In this document: positions 36,414 to 45,527 of the stretch, in pieces
Layout of the letters: each line of letters begins with the position of its first letter
Position numbering within the stretch: position 1 is the stretch's first letter
Assembly: GCA_905480545.1 (NCBI GenBank)
Contig: CAJQQR010000006.1
Span: forward strand, 1-46,465
Length of the DNA: 46,465 nucleotides
Direction: 5' to 3'
Source: an uncultured Pirellulaceae bacterium
GTDB lineage: Bacteria; Planctomycetota; Planctomycetia; Pirellulales; Pirellulaceae
The notes under the pieces: model-generated
What the model was told of the DNA's origin: nothing
The model's input: the letters and a program-made list of their open reading frames with translations, nothing else
Databases searched by the model: none
Program-made: the position numbers and the translations under genes

Positions 36414-37715
36414 ATGAAGAATCTGGCACGAAACTTTGATCCGACCTCACGTCGCTCGTTTGTAACAGGCGCGGCCAAATCACTACTGGGGCTTGGAACT
36501 ATGGCCTTCGCCCCAAATATTGCTTTCGGCAATGACAAGGAAACGATCCTTTCCGGCGGTGGTAAAGCAAAACGGGTGATCTACCTTTACATGGGTGGTG
36601 GCATGAGTCACCTCGATACGTTTGATACGAAGCCTGGTGCTGAAACGCAGGGGCCCGTTGAATCGATCAAGACCTCTTCGCCGGGAATTCAAATCAGTGA
36701 GTTCTTCCCGAATATGGCCAAACAGATGCACCACGCGGCGATAATCAACTCGCTCAGTTCGACACAGGGGGCACACGAGCAGGGTCGTTATTTCATGCAT
36801 ACCAGTTACTTCATGCGTGGGACCATCAAACACCCCGACCTTGGAGCATGGACATCCTATTTTCTGGGCAAGGGAGAAACGAAACTTCCGGGTAATATTA
36901 AAATTGGGGGCGGTAGCGGCTCTCTTGGCGGTGGCTTTTTGGAATCTAAATTTGCCGCCATGCCAATCGGCGATGCTGAGGGTGGCTTGAAGAACAGTGC
37001 CTTGCCAAGTGGTATTACGGAAGATCGCTTCAGCCGCCGAATGAAGCGTGCAATGGCGATGAATCAAAACTTTCTCTCCAAATACAATGACAAACAGGTT
37101 CGTGCATACACCGGAATGTATGACGAAGCCGTGAATGTGATGAAAAGCGAAGACCTTAAGGCGTTTGATTTGACGCAGGAGAAGGTTGAGACGCGCGATG
37201 CTTATGGCCAAAACAAATTCGGCCAGGCCTGTCTGTTGGCTCGAAGACTTGTTGAATCCGGCGTCAAATTCATCGAAATTACGAAAGGGGGATGGGATAC
37301 CCATGTCGATAATTTCGGACGAGTGCGAGAAAACAGTGGAGAGCTTGATCAAGCCTTGGCTCAACTGATCAGCGATTTACAGGACCGCGACATGTTGAAG
37401 GATACCTTAGTTGTCTTGACCACAGAGTTCGGTCGCACGCCAAAAATCGTCACCGAACGAGAAAACGGCCGCAACCATTACCCCAAAGCATTTTCCGGCT
37501 TGCTGATTGGCGGCGGGATTAACGGCGGGATCAAGTACGGCAAAACTGATAGTGAAGGACGCGAAGTCGAAAAAGACTTGGTCGAAGTCCCAGACTTTAA
37601 TGCAACGATCGCCCACGCATTAGGCCTTCCCATCAATAAAGAGGTCTTCTCCCCCTCGCGACGTCCATTTAAGGTCGCGGACAAGGGCAAGCCAATTACG
37701 AAGCTATTTAGCTAG
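36414..37715 (+). CDS. Tat-exported DUF1501 protein
   Basis: A 433-residue protein from ATG 36414. A twin-arginine signal (SRRSFVTGA, Arg13-Arg14) precedes a hydrophobic stretch, so it is exported folded. The DUF1501 domain (PF07394) fills the rest and belongs to the alkaline phosphatase/sulfatase-like superfamily: VIYLYMGGGMSHLDTFDTKP, INSLSSTQGAHEQGRYFMHT, GGWDTHVDNF, VVLTTEFGRTPK and NGRNHYPKAFSGLLIGGG, with acidic and histidine residues at the usual metal positions. It is cotranscribed with or closely follows the DUF1549/1553 gene. Activity and substrate are unknown. Confidence 0.94.
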   Translation: MKNLARNFDPTSRRSFVTGAAKSLLGLGTMAFAPNIAFGNDKETILSGGGKAKRVIYLYMGGGMSHLDTFDTKPGAETQGPVESIKTSSPGIQISEFFPNMAKQMHHAAIINSLSSTQGAHEQGRYFMHTSYFMRGTIKHPDLGAWTSYFLGKGETKLPGNIKIGGGSGSLGGGFLESKFAAMPIGDAEGGLKNSALPSGITEDRFSRRMKRAMAMNQNFLSKYNDKQVRAYTGMYDEAVNVMKSEDLKAFDLTQEKVETRDAYGQNKFGQACLLARRLVESGVKFIEITKGGWDTHVDNFGRVRENSGELDQALAQLISDLQDRDMLKDTLVVLTTEFGRTPKIVTERENGRNHYPKAFSGLLIGGGINGGIKYGKTDSEGREVEKDLVEVPDFNATIAHALGLPINKEVFSPSRRPFKVADKGKPITKLFS

Positions 37716-38239
37716 GTCCAGCGGTATCTGGGGAATCAACCCGCAGTCTCGAGCGCGCCAGTGCGTCGAATTGTCTCCTATTGCAATTCCATCGCCTGGC
37801 GACCGCAAACTGCATTTCTGATTTCCCCGGGTCTGGCGACGTTGGCAGCAACTGACGAATCATTTGGGGATTTTTATTTATTTCGCCCCAGTCAGCAAAT
37901 CCTCATTCGTGAGATAAAGTGCTCTCGAAGAACCGCCCGATTCGAATGATTCAGGACCCGGGGCATCTCTACAAAGTTCTTTCACGACAATCCTTTGCGA
38001 CGGAATTGACAACATCAATTGACATCCACGTCTTTTCCGATGCCGCAACGAATCAAAGTCTTCGAACGCTTAAACGTAGAGTCAAAAGAAATGGCAGATA
38101 GCATCATTGACTCCATTGATGACCGAGCCCCCGATTTGCGAGTTCAACGGGACGAGAGGGCTAGAGAATCAGAGATCGAATGATTCCGAATACCCTTGCG
38201 AAATTCAAGAAAATAGAGTCTTCTTTACGATCTAAATGG
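37716..38239. other. Intergenic region upstream of typA, no convincing gene
   Basis: About 525 bp. Plus frames 37761-37949 and 37919-38101 have unlikely composition and no motif. No tRNA or other RNA gene was recognised. Confidence 0.3.
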
Positions 38240-38269
38240 CGGAGCGTTTTTGGAACGTTCCGTTTTTTT
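38240..38269 (+). terminator. Intrinsic-terminator-like hairpin just upstream of typA
   Basis: CGGAGCGTT and AACGTTCCG pair (one G-U) around loop TTTGG, followed at once by seven T residues (38263-38269). This is a textbook intrinsic terminator shape, yet it ends 22 bp before the typA ATG. It could end transcription from upstream, or, if the typA promoter lies further up, act as a leader attenuator. Confidence 0.7.
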
Positions 38270-38291
38270 GTACCCCAACGTTAAGATACCC

Positions 38292-40106
38292 ATGCGTCGC
38301 GAAGACATCCGAAACATCGTCATTATTGCCCACGTCGACCATGGTAAAACCACGCTCGTCGATTGCCTTCTTCGTCAAAGCGGTCAGTTCCGCGACTCGG
38401 AACTTCAAGGGGAACAGATTCTCGATAGCAACGATATTGAGCGGGAACGCGGCATCACGATTTTGGCAAAAAACATCGCGTTGCCCTACAAGGGAATCAA
38501 GATCAACATTATCGATACGCCTGGTCACGCCGACTTTGGCGGTGAAGTCGAGCGAGTTCTTCAAATGGCGGACGGAGCAGTGCTGTTGGTCGATGCAGCC
38601 GAAGGACCAATGCCGCAGACTCGATTCGTTTTACAAAAGGCTTTGGACGTCGGCATCCGACCGATCGTTGTCGTCAACAAAATTGACAAGCCGGACGCGC
38701 GACCCACAGCCGCGTTAGACGAAGCTCTGGAGTTAATTCTGGAATTGGGTGGTGACGAAGTTTTCGACAAAGTCTCTTACATTTACGCTTCGTCAAAAAT
38801 GGGTTTTGCAACCGCCGATCCTGACAATCACGGCGATTCGATGATTCCATTATTGGACATGATCGTTGATACGGTTCCGGCCCCGGAGATTGAAGAAGGC
38901 GATTTTCGCATGATGACGACTTCAATGGACTGGAACGAATTCGTTGGACGAATCGCAATCGGTCGAATCCTGTCTGGTGAAATCAAACCGGGCAACACGG
39001 TAAGCGTCGTCAAAGAGGATAGCATCAAATCGTCAAAGGTTGGCAAGGTCTACATGTTTGAGAACCTCGGCCGAATTGTGGTCCCCAGCGCATCGGCAGG
39101 TGATGTCGTAGCGATTACGGGTCTTGAGTCTATCGACATTGGCGATACCATTTGCATCTCAAACAATCCCACAGCGCTCCCGCGTGTGAAAGTGGATGAT
39201 CCAACGTTGGAGATGATGTTCACCATCAATTCATCTCCGTTTGCGGGCAAGGAAGGTAAGTATGTCACGGGCCGACAATTGCGAGAACGGCTTCAACGTG
39301 AACTGGAAAGCAACGTTGCTTTAAAGATTAGATTTGATGAAAAAGGGGACGCATTTCCGGTCGCCGGACGCGGCGTGCTTCACTTGACGGTATTAATCGA
39401 AACGATGCGTCGGGAGGGATTCGAATTATCTGTGGGTAAACCGCAAGTGATCATGCGTGAGATCGATGGAATCAAACAAGAGCCGTACGAGAAATTGGTC
39501 ATCGAGGTACCGGCTGAAAAAGTTGGCCCAGTCATGGAAATTGTCGGCGAACGGCGAGGAAACTTGAACGAAATGAGCCCAAGAGGCGAATATACGCAGC
39601 TTGACTTTTCAATTCCGGCCCGCGGACTGATTGGAATTCGGACTCGCCTACTCAATGCCACGCAGGGGACTGCTATTATCAATCATCGTTACGAAGGCTA
39701 TAAGCCATACGATGCCGACATTCCAGCGCGGAAAAACGGAATGATGGTCTCCAATGTTTCAGGGAAAGCCAATGCATTCGCGCTGTTTACGTTGCAAGAT
39801 CGTGCTGAAATGTTTGTCGGTCCAACCGATGAAGTGTACGAAGGAATGATTGTTGGTGAGCATGTTCGCGACAACGACTTGCCCGTCAATCCAACTCGCG
39901 AAAAGAAGCTTACCAACATGCGAGCATCTGGAAGCGACGAAAACATTATTCTGAAGCCGCATCGCCAAATGACATTGGAAGAGGCTCTGGAGTACATTGA
40001 AGGCGATGAGTTGGTCGAGGTGACGCCTACGAAGATCCGATTGCGGAAAGCAATGCTGAAAGAAAACGATCGAAAACGAATGGCAAGAGCAGGGGCATTA
40101 CGCTAA
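38292..40106 (+). CDS. typA: Ribosome-associated translational GTPase TypA/BipA
   Basis: Start ATG 38292 gives 604 residues, the usual BipA length; a TTG at 38250 would put the coding frame through the hairpin and is rejected. The G domain has AHVDHGKTTLVD (P-loop), RERGITILAKN (switch I), DTPGHADFGGEVER (switch II) and VVNKIDKPDAR (NKxD). Domains II, III and V follow, and the BipA-specific C-terminal region shows SPRGEYTQLDFSIPARGLIG and ARKNGMMVSN. TypA binds the ribosome like EF-G and supports assembly of the large subunit and growth under cold or stress. It seems to be a single-gene unit. Confidence 0.97.
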   Translation: MRREDIRNIVIIAHVDHGKTTLVDCLLRQSGQFRDSELQGEQILDSNDIERERGITILAKNIALPYKGIKINIIDTPGHADFGGEVERVLQMADGAVLLVDAAEGPMPQTRFVLQKALDVGIRPIVVVNKIDKPDARPTAALDEALELILELGGDEVFDKVSYIYASSKMGFATADPDNHGDSMIPLLDMIVDTVPAPEIEEGDFRMMTTSMDWNEFVGRIAIGRILSGEIKPGNTVSVVKEDSIKSSKVGKVYMFENLGRIVVPSASAGDVVAITGLESIDIGDTICISNNPTALPRVKVDDPTLEMMFTINSSPFAGKEGKYVTGRQLRERLQRELESNVALKIRFDEKGDAFPVAGRGVLHLTVLIETMRREGFELSVGKPQVIMREIDGIKQEPYEKLVIEVPAEKVGPVMEIVGERRGNLNEMSPRGEYTQLDFSIPARGLIGIRTRLLNATQGTAIINHRYEGYKPYDADIPARKNGMMVSNVSGKANAFALFTLQDRAEMFVGPTDEVYEGMIVGEHVRDNDLPVNPTREKKLTNMRASGSDENIILKPHRQMTLEEALEYIEGDELVEVTPTKIRLRKAMLKENDRKRMARAGALR

Positions 40107-40816
40107 GCCTCAAGCTTGCAAAACGAATTTCAAAACTCCACCGTCGGCTCTCAGCGGCTTTGAATTCGCTTGAAACCGCGTGCACTCATCGGTGATTCAT
40201 TGATAGTCTGGGCATGACGTCGACGGATGTCGAGTTTAGCCAACATGAATTCACGGCGAGCAAAACAGGGGTACAGGTGGTCGAAAAATGTACGTGTGAA
40301 AAGTGCAGATCCACTCCTCTGTAGAACAGATCGAGCATCAATGTCGGTTCAAAACCTGTTTCACAAAGTGAATGCGATCGGCGGGAACGAGCGTTTTTGC
40401 AGTCATCTCTCGCCACATTTTTCACTGAACCAATCTCGCAATCATCGGTGATTGAAATAGAAAGCCGTTTCCAAAAAGGCTTCTTCGCAGCAACTTCAGA
40501 TCATGCCAATGGGAACATGTTGAGCAATCCAGACACACCAAGGCCCTTTTCCAGCCAAAACCTCTTGCCCGGTTCGGCAAGCCGCTCCGATGATAGAGCC
40601 ACATGTTCATCTCCCTAAATTTTAGGGCGATTTTGAAACAGCGACTCCAAAGGCGTTCTCTCCAAACCGAGTTTTTCCAAACTCGGTAATGTACGAAGCG
40701 ATTGTAAATTCGAGGCAATCGTGTTGCCACGCTTTATCGGAACCCAAGCCCGTTTGAGACTTACCGCTCTTTGCCTAACGCGCAACGTGTGCGTTACCAA
40801 AATCGTTTTGGTTCAA
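40107..40816. other. Intergenic region with a possible leucine-rich-repeat remnant
   Basis: About 710 bp between the convergent typA and zinc-ribbon genes. On the minus strand, 40800-40615 reads SNLQSLRTLPSLEKLGLERT, then PLESLF, the rhythm of a leucine-rich repeat, but the frame is only 61 codons and ends without context, so it may be a remnant. A perfect 9-bp hairpin (ACCGAGTTT-TTCC-AAACTCGGT, 40666-40687) lies inside it. Other short frames look like chance. Confidence 0.4.
40666..40687. other. Perfect 9-bp inverted repeat
   Basis: ACCGAGTTT pairs perfectly with AAACTCGGT across the loop TTCC. It lies 130-150 bp downstream of the zinc-ribbon gene stop (minus strand). No T-run follows in either direction, so a plain terminator is doubtful. 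Confidence 0.55.
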
Positions 40817-41533
40817 TTATTTGCGAAACGCCAATCCGACCAAAATAAAACCGATCAGCGAAATCGCGCCGCATACCCCAGCGAACGTGTAATAGGTCTT
40901 CACGAACCGACCATTGATGACGTACATCGGTTCCAACCACTCAGGAATTTGTTGTTTTGGATCCGTTTCATACCAAAACTTCCATAGGTCCTTGAGGTCA
41001 GCGTTTCGTGTTGAAGCCTCAGCAGAGGTACGGCTTGAGGGGCCCCATTTTGTAAAATACTCTATGGGTCTCGTCTCTTCGCTCTCTTGAAAAATCCAAA
41101 CCTGCTTCTGCGGGTCGTACATTGTAAATTGGTAATTCTTTTTCTTGGTGCTGCCTGGTTCAGGAGCATACGCCCAAACAGGAACCTCGGGTGGCAGACG
41201 GTCGGCGGTTTCAACCCATCCGCCATGAATGTTCGGTTTCTCTGCATCAAACTTGGTGAAACCAATCCAAAAGAAAATGGCGGCACCAATTAAAAACAAC
41301 ATCCCGATTCCCATTCCTAAAGAAAACAAAATGTTGTTTTGGCGTTCCCAACTTGCGCTTTTGCCCGAGACATCCGCCTCTTCGGGTACGAGATCCAACT
41401 GCCTGAGATCCCTCAGCCCTGGTAATTCATTTTCGAATTCACACTTCGGACAAGTCATCCATTTACCGGCATCACTAACGGTAACTTCGAATTGTGTTCC
41501 ACATTTGCAAGGAAAAAGATAATGATCCGACAT
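40817..41533 (-). CDS. Zinc-ribbon membrane protein, hypothetical
   Basis: A 238-residue protein from ATG 41533. Residues 8-33 form a zinc ribbon, CKCGTQF then CPKCEFEN (Cys pairs 9/11 and 28/31 approximately), as in many planctomycete membrane proteins. The first transmembrane helix lies at about 68-92 (LFSLGMGIGMLFLIGAAIFF). A periplasmic domain with Trp/Tyr/Pro-rich sequence (VWAYAPEPGS, WIFQESEETRPIEYFTKWG) follows, and a second helix at about 213-235 ends the protein (GAISLIGFILVGLAFRK). The role is unknown. It is divergent from the pabA-like gene, 153 bp apart, so the two share a promoter region. Confidence 0.8.
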   Translation of the reverse strand: MSDHYLFPCKCGTQFEVTVSDAGKWMTCPKCEFENELPGLRDLRQLDLVPEEADVSGKSASWERQNNILFSLGMGIGMLFLIGAAIFFWIGFTKFDAEKPNIHGGWVETADRLPPEVPVWAYAPEPGSTKKKNYQFTMYDPQKQVWIFQESEETRPIEYFTKWGPSSRTSAEASTRNADLKDLWKFWYETDPKQQIPEWLEPMYVINGRFVKTYYTFAGVCGAISLIGFILVGLAFRK

Positions 41534-41686
41534 AGATTACAATTGAAAAAGAGTGATGCTCATTGAAAATTTGCCGATGAAGCAGAACAATGGAGGGAAA
41601 TGTTGATCTCCCGCCATTTCATGATTCATCATGATTCATTCCATCTTAATGGAAAATGTCGAATTGAAAACGGATTCCAAATCGCA

Positions 41687-42274
41687 ATGATCCTGATTAT
41701 CGATAACTACGACTCATTTACGTACAACCTCGTCCAACGGTTTGGCGAGATTGATCCAAATGTTGAATTAGAAGTTATTCGTAACGATCAACAAATTCCG
41801 ACCGTAATCGAAAACAAGATGACCCATTTGTTGATTTCGCCCGGCCCCTGCACGCCGTCAGATGCTGGAAACTCGATGGATTTCATCAGGAAATTCATGG
41901 GAAAAGTCCCAATCCTTGGCGTTTGCCTCGGCCACCAATCGATTGGCCAATTGACCGGTTCAGAAATCGTCCTTGCCAATGAGTTAATGCACGGAAAGAC
42001 GGACGAAATTTTTCATGATCAGAAAGGCCTCTTTCGGGGGCTGCCCAATCCCATGATTGCGACGCGTTACCATAGCCTTGCGATACGGGAACCCACTTTG
42101 TCGGCGGATTTTGAAGTGAGTGCTTGGGCCGAGAATCCCGATGGCTCTCGCGAGATCATGGCAATTCGGCACAAAAAAGAAAAAATCTTCGGACTGCAAT
42201 TTCACCCGGAGAGTTTTCTTACGGAACATGGTCCGACTTTGTTAAAACGTTTTTTAGAGAACGACTTTGATTGA
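41687..42274 (+). CDS. pabA: Glutamine amidotransferase subunit of ADC/anthranilate synthase (PabA/TrpG)
   Basis: Start ATG 41687 places the usual N-terminus MILIIDNYDSFTYNLVQ at residue 1; the ATG at 41600 adds 29 unlikely residues. The 195-residue protein has the class I glutaminase triad: Cys80 in GVCLGHQ, His173 and Glu175 in FHPES. SPGPCTPSDAG forms the oxyanion-side loop. It supplies ammonia to PabB or TrpE to make aminodeoxychorismate (folate) or anthranilate (tryptophan). No synthase component I gene or other trp gene is adjacent; dual-use PabA is likely. The moeA-like gene starts inside its last codons, an 8-nt overlap suggesting translational coupling. Confidence 0.93.
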   Translation: MILIIDNYDSFTYNLVQRFGEIDPNVELEVIRNDQQIPTVIENKMTHLLISPGPCTPSDAGNSMDFIRKFMGKVPILGVCLGHQSIGQLTGSEIVLANELMHGKTDEIFHDQKGLFRGLPNPMIATRYHSLAIREPTLSADFEVSAWAENPDGSREIMAIRHKKEKIFGLQFHPESFLTEHGPTLLKRFLENDFD

Positions 42275-43514
42275 AATTGAAGATGCATGGGTGCGAATTG
42301 AACGCCACGTACGCCAGAACGAGACAGTTGAAGTAGATTTGCAGCAGGCGGTCGGACGGGTCCTTGCAACTCAACTCGATTCCGATTCAGACTCTCCACC
42401 CTTTTCGAAATCACTAGTTGATGGTTTTGCCGTCGGAAGTCCTCCCGCCGAGACAGTAAGCTATTTGATTTCGGAAATCGTTACTGCGGGCAACGTCCCC
42501 ACGAAAACGCTCTCCGCCGGACAAGCGACGCAAATCATGACAGGGGCGCCGATTCCAGAAGGCTCCATTGGCGTCATCATGGTCGAGGAGACCCAAGCAT
42601 CTGACGACCGAAGGATAGTCGTGACTTCCACGAATTTTTCGATGGGACAGAACATATTGAATCAGGGCAGGGTGGTCTCAAAATCCGAGAAGCTACTTGA
42701 TTCCGGATATCGCTTGCAGGCGCATCATGTCGGAGCCTTGGCTGAATTTGGAATCAACCGCGTTGATGTTGTTCGAAAAACCAACGTCGCGGTTTTGGTG
42801 ACGGGCGACGAACTGGTGCCCATTGATGAAACGCCCGGACCAGGGCAAATCCGAAACAGCAATGGCTCCCTGATCGCTTCGATGATTGATTCTGCGGGCG
42901 GAGAGGCAACAATTTTGGGAGTGGGTCGCGACAACATGTCGGACCTCCTGGAAAAGATCGCGATTGGACTTCAACATGACATCCTTGTGATCGCCGGCGG
43001 CGTCTCGGCAGGGGTCCTAGATTTGGTTCCAAAATGCTTGACTGAAAGCCGTGTGGAGCAAGATTTCCACAAGATCAACTTGAAACCGGGCAAGCCACTT
43101 TGGTTTGGAACACGAACGCAAAACTCCGAATCGGATCCTCTGACGCAGAAACAAGACAAGACATTGGTATTTGGGCTTCCAGGAAATCCGGTAAGCACAC
43201 TGGTTTGTTTCAAGCTTTTTGTTGAACCGATAATTCGTCGGTTGGACGGCGGAGCCAAGGAGCCTATGTTCTACACGGGAAGTTTGTCGGCCGACTTCCA
43301 TTTTACCGGTGGCCGAAGGACGTTTTGGCCATGCCGTTTCGTTCGGCGTCCAGACACCGGTATAAACAATAGAGAGGGAAGTGAATTGGAACCACTTCCC
43401 TGGGTCGGATCATCGGACCAAGTCCGATTCCTTTATGCCGATGCATTGGTGGAGTTCGCGGGCGAACGTCAAACGTTTCATGCTGGCCAAACCGTGCGTT
43501 ACGTCAAACTCTGA
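42267..43514 (+). CDS. moeA: Molybdopterin molybdenumtransferase MoeA
   Basis: A 415-residue protein whose most likely start is TTG 42267, overlapping the pabA stop by 8 nt; it opens IEIEDAWVRIERHVRQ, matching the usual MoeA N-terminus. The MoeA domains are visible: VEVDLQQAVGRVLATQL, GNVPTKTLSAGQATQIMTG with APIPEGSIGVIMVEET, NVAVLVTGDELVPIDETPG, RNSNGSLIASMIDSAGGEA, IAGGVSAGVLDLVP and FGLPGNPVSTLVCFKLFVEP. The C-terminal domain is divergent at residues 335-415. MoeA inserts molybdate into adenylylated molybdopterin. Other moco genes are not in this window. Pairing with pabA is probably an accident of operon formation. Confidence 0.94.
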   Translation: MIEIEDAWVRIERHVRQNETVEVDLQQAVGRVLATQLDSDSDSPPFSKSLVDGFAVGSPPAETVSYLISEIVTAGNVPTKTLSAGQATQIMTGAPIPEGSIGVIMVEETQASDDRRIVVTSTNFSMGQNILNQGRVVSKSEKLLDSGYRLQAHHVGALAEFGINRVDVVRKTNVAVLVTGDELVPIDETPGPGQIRNSNGSLIASMIDSAGGEATILGVGRDNMSDLLEKIAIGLQHDILVIAGGVSAGVLDLVPKCLTESRVEQDFHKINLKPGKPLWFGTRTQNSESDPLTQKQDKTLVFGLPGNPVSTLVCFKLFVEPIIRRLDGGAKEPMFYTGSLSADFHFTGGRRTFWPCRFVRRPDTGINNREGSELEPLPWVGSSDQVRFLYADALVEFAGERQTFHAGQTVRYVKL

Positions 43515-43608
43515 TCAGCCTCGCAGATATTCGCGGCGGCCGATATTCTTTATCAAATCAAATGCGTTTCATTGACAACGTACCGGCAAAAGGGACTTTG
43601 CGATAATC

Positions 43609-45336
43609 ATGAACAAGAATCGTGAAAACGACAACGTAACTCAAAATCAAACGGAAACGATGCGTCCGTTTTGGATCGCGTTTGCAAGTGGTTTTTGTTT
43701 GGTCCTCTCTTTTCATCCTTTCGGATTGCCATTGGTCGGTTGGTTAACGCCGGTCGGGTATTTGTTTTTGATCCACACAACCGATTTATCCGCCCGAAAG
43801 CCCAAAACTCAAATTTGGTTCGCATGCTTTTTGAATAGCATGATCTTGTTTCAATGTGTCCGACTACCCCACTGGGCTGGGTACGTTGGTTGGCCGTTGC
43901 TGGCCAGCTACTTGTGTTGCTATCCGTTCTTGTTCGTTGTTCTGACAAGACACGCTGTTCAACGCTGGCGGTCGCCCATGTTGATTGCTGCACCGATCAT
44001 TTGGTGCGGCCTGGAACTTTTCCAAGCAAGACTGTTTACAGGCATTTCTTTGGGGATGCTGTCCCACACACAAGTTGCATTCCCGATCGTGATTCAGGTT
44101 GCCGACGTCGCTGGTTGTTACACCATTTCATTCCTCATGGTTTTGATCGCGACAGGATTATTTCAATTTGGAGCTCTATTCTTTGCGGTTCCAAACAAAC
44201 GACAAAAACCAATTTTCGGCCTGTCGGTTGCGGTTGGTGGCTTGATTTGCCTGCTTTTATACGGTCAGAATCGCCTGGAAAATGCGAATCAAACCGCGGA
44301 AGAGCATCAATACCGAATCGCCCTCATACAGGGAGCGATCGACACCCAATTTCCTGCCGACGAGAAGAGCATGGTCGAATACATCACTCGGATTCGGGAC
44401 CAATACGTCGAACTGTCCGTTTCGTCACGAGCGGATTCAGAAGTCAAACTGATCATTTGGCCAGAGTCGATGTTTCTTGCACTTGATGCTTTCTCCGAAT
44501 CGGAAACGCTTTCGAATGAACAAGATACGAATCTACGAAAATACCAGCAGACCTTGGCCAATGCAGCTCGATTCGCATGCGGCGCGGTAATGCAGGCGAA
44601 AAATGGGCAGTGGGTCCAGGCGAACGAGGCTGTCCCCATGCTGTTGGGCGCAAATTCAACTCGAATCGAAGAATCCGGCATCTACAATTCGGCGATCCAA
44701 ATCGATATTAATGGAAAAGTGACCTCCCGGTACTCGAAAATGAACTTGGTGCTTTTCGGGGAGTACGTCCCATTCGGCGATCGTTTCCCGTGGCTCTATA
44801 ATTTCTTCCCGATGGGTGCTGGGTTGAAACCGGGAACCGCCCCGACGGCCATGAAACTTGATTCGTTTATCATGTCGCCAAATATTTGTTTTGAGAGCAC
44901 TTATCCACATTTAATTCGCCAGCAAATCTCTGAGTTGGCTTCCGCTGGAAATCCCCCCGATTGCTTGGTGAATTTATCAAATGACGGGTGGTTCTGGGGT
45001 TCCAATGCGTTGGATCTACACCTCGCCAACAACATCTTGCGATCAGTCGAGAATCGAATTCCAAGCCTAATTGCGGCAAATACCGGATTTTCCGGTCAAA
45101 TCGACAGTGCTGGACGGATCATCAAAAAAGGTCCACGTAGAGCCAAAGAGGTCGTTTTCGTCGATATGATTACTTCACCCAATCGCTCAACCTATGCGAC
45201 CGTGGGCGATTTGCCATGGATTTTGTGCCTAATTTTAGTATTCGTGACTTTTTGTGACTCGATTCGCATCCAATTCCAAAGTCGGAAACTACAATTGCAA
45301 AATCGCAGAGATGACGTCAGAAATAGTTCGCGTTAG
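43609..45336 (+). CDS. lnt: Apolipoprotein N-acyltransferase Lnt
   Basis: A 575-residue inner-membrane enzyme from ATG 43609. The N-terminal half carries about six membrane helices with the typical FWIAFASGFCLVLSFHPFG and LVGWLTPVGYLFL. The nitrilase-like periplasmic domain holds the triad Glu286 (IIWPESMF), Lys377 (YSKMNLVLFGEYVPFG) and Cys427 (NICFEST). NLSNDGWFWGS near 462 is the usual second-half motif. A last membrane helix (PWILCLILVFVTFCDSI) ends the protein. Lnt adds the third acyl chain to the N-terminal Cys of lipoproteins, so this organism makes triacylated lipoproteins. It starts 94 bp after moeA. Confidence 0.95.
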   Translation: MNKNRENDNVTQNQTETMRPFWIAFASGFCLVLSFHPFGLPLVGWLTPVGYLFLIHTTDLSARKPKTQIWFACFLNSMILFQCVRLPHWAGYVGWPLLASYLCCYPFLFVVLTRHAVQRWRSPMLIAAPIIWCGLELFQARLFTGISLGMLSHTQVAFPIVIQVADVAGCYTISFLMVLIATGLFQFGALFFAVPNKRQKPIFGLSVAVGGLICLLLYGQNRLENANQTAEEHQYRIALIQGAIDTQFPADEKSMVEYITRIRDQYVELSVSSRADSEVKLIIWPESMFLALDAFSESETLSNEQDTNLRKYQQTLANAARFACGAVMQAKNGQWVQANEAVPMLLGANSTRIEESGIYNSAIQIDINGKVTSRYSKMNLVLFGEYVPFGDRFPWLYNFFPMGAGLKPGTAPTAMKLDSFIMSPNICFESTYPHLIRQQISELASAGNPPDCLVNLSNDGWFWGSNALDLHLANNILRSVENRIPSLIAANTGFSGQIDSAGRIIKKGPRRAKEVVFVDMITSPNRSTYATVGDLPWILCLILVFVTFCDSIRIQFQSRKLQLQNRRDDVRNSSR

Positions 45337-45406
45337 TCGGAATGCTCCGGACGTGTCAATTTTCTCGGCGTGAATGCCAAATCGGACCAAGAGTCCACTG
45401 ATTTGT

Positions 45407-45436
45407 TTGACACGAAAAAGAAGACGTAACTATACT
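45407..45436 (+). promoter_or_regulatory. Strong sigma-70-type promoter
   Basis: TTGACA (45407-45412, perfect -35) and TATACT (45431-45436, one change from TATAAT) are separated by 18 nt. Transcription should start near 45443, giving a leader of about 85 nt to the ATG at 45528. This is the cleanest housekeeping-type promoter in the window. Confidence 0.75.
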
Positions 45437-45527
45437 AAATGCAAATGTCTCCGCATTTTAACATTTGAGCGATTCATCCATTTGAATCCAAATTTCGAAA
45501 TAAATTCACTTTTAGGGCCAGTGATCT

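Noticed and set aside
36483..37364. 293-codon minus-strand ORF
   Set aside because: It is antisense to the clear DUF1501 gene and reflects the codon pattern of that gene.
38250..38291. TTG start extending TypA by 14 residues
   Set aside because: The extension runs through the hairpin and T-run; ATG 38292 gives the normal BipA N-terminus.
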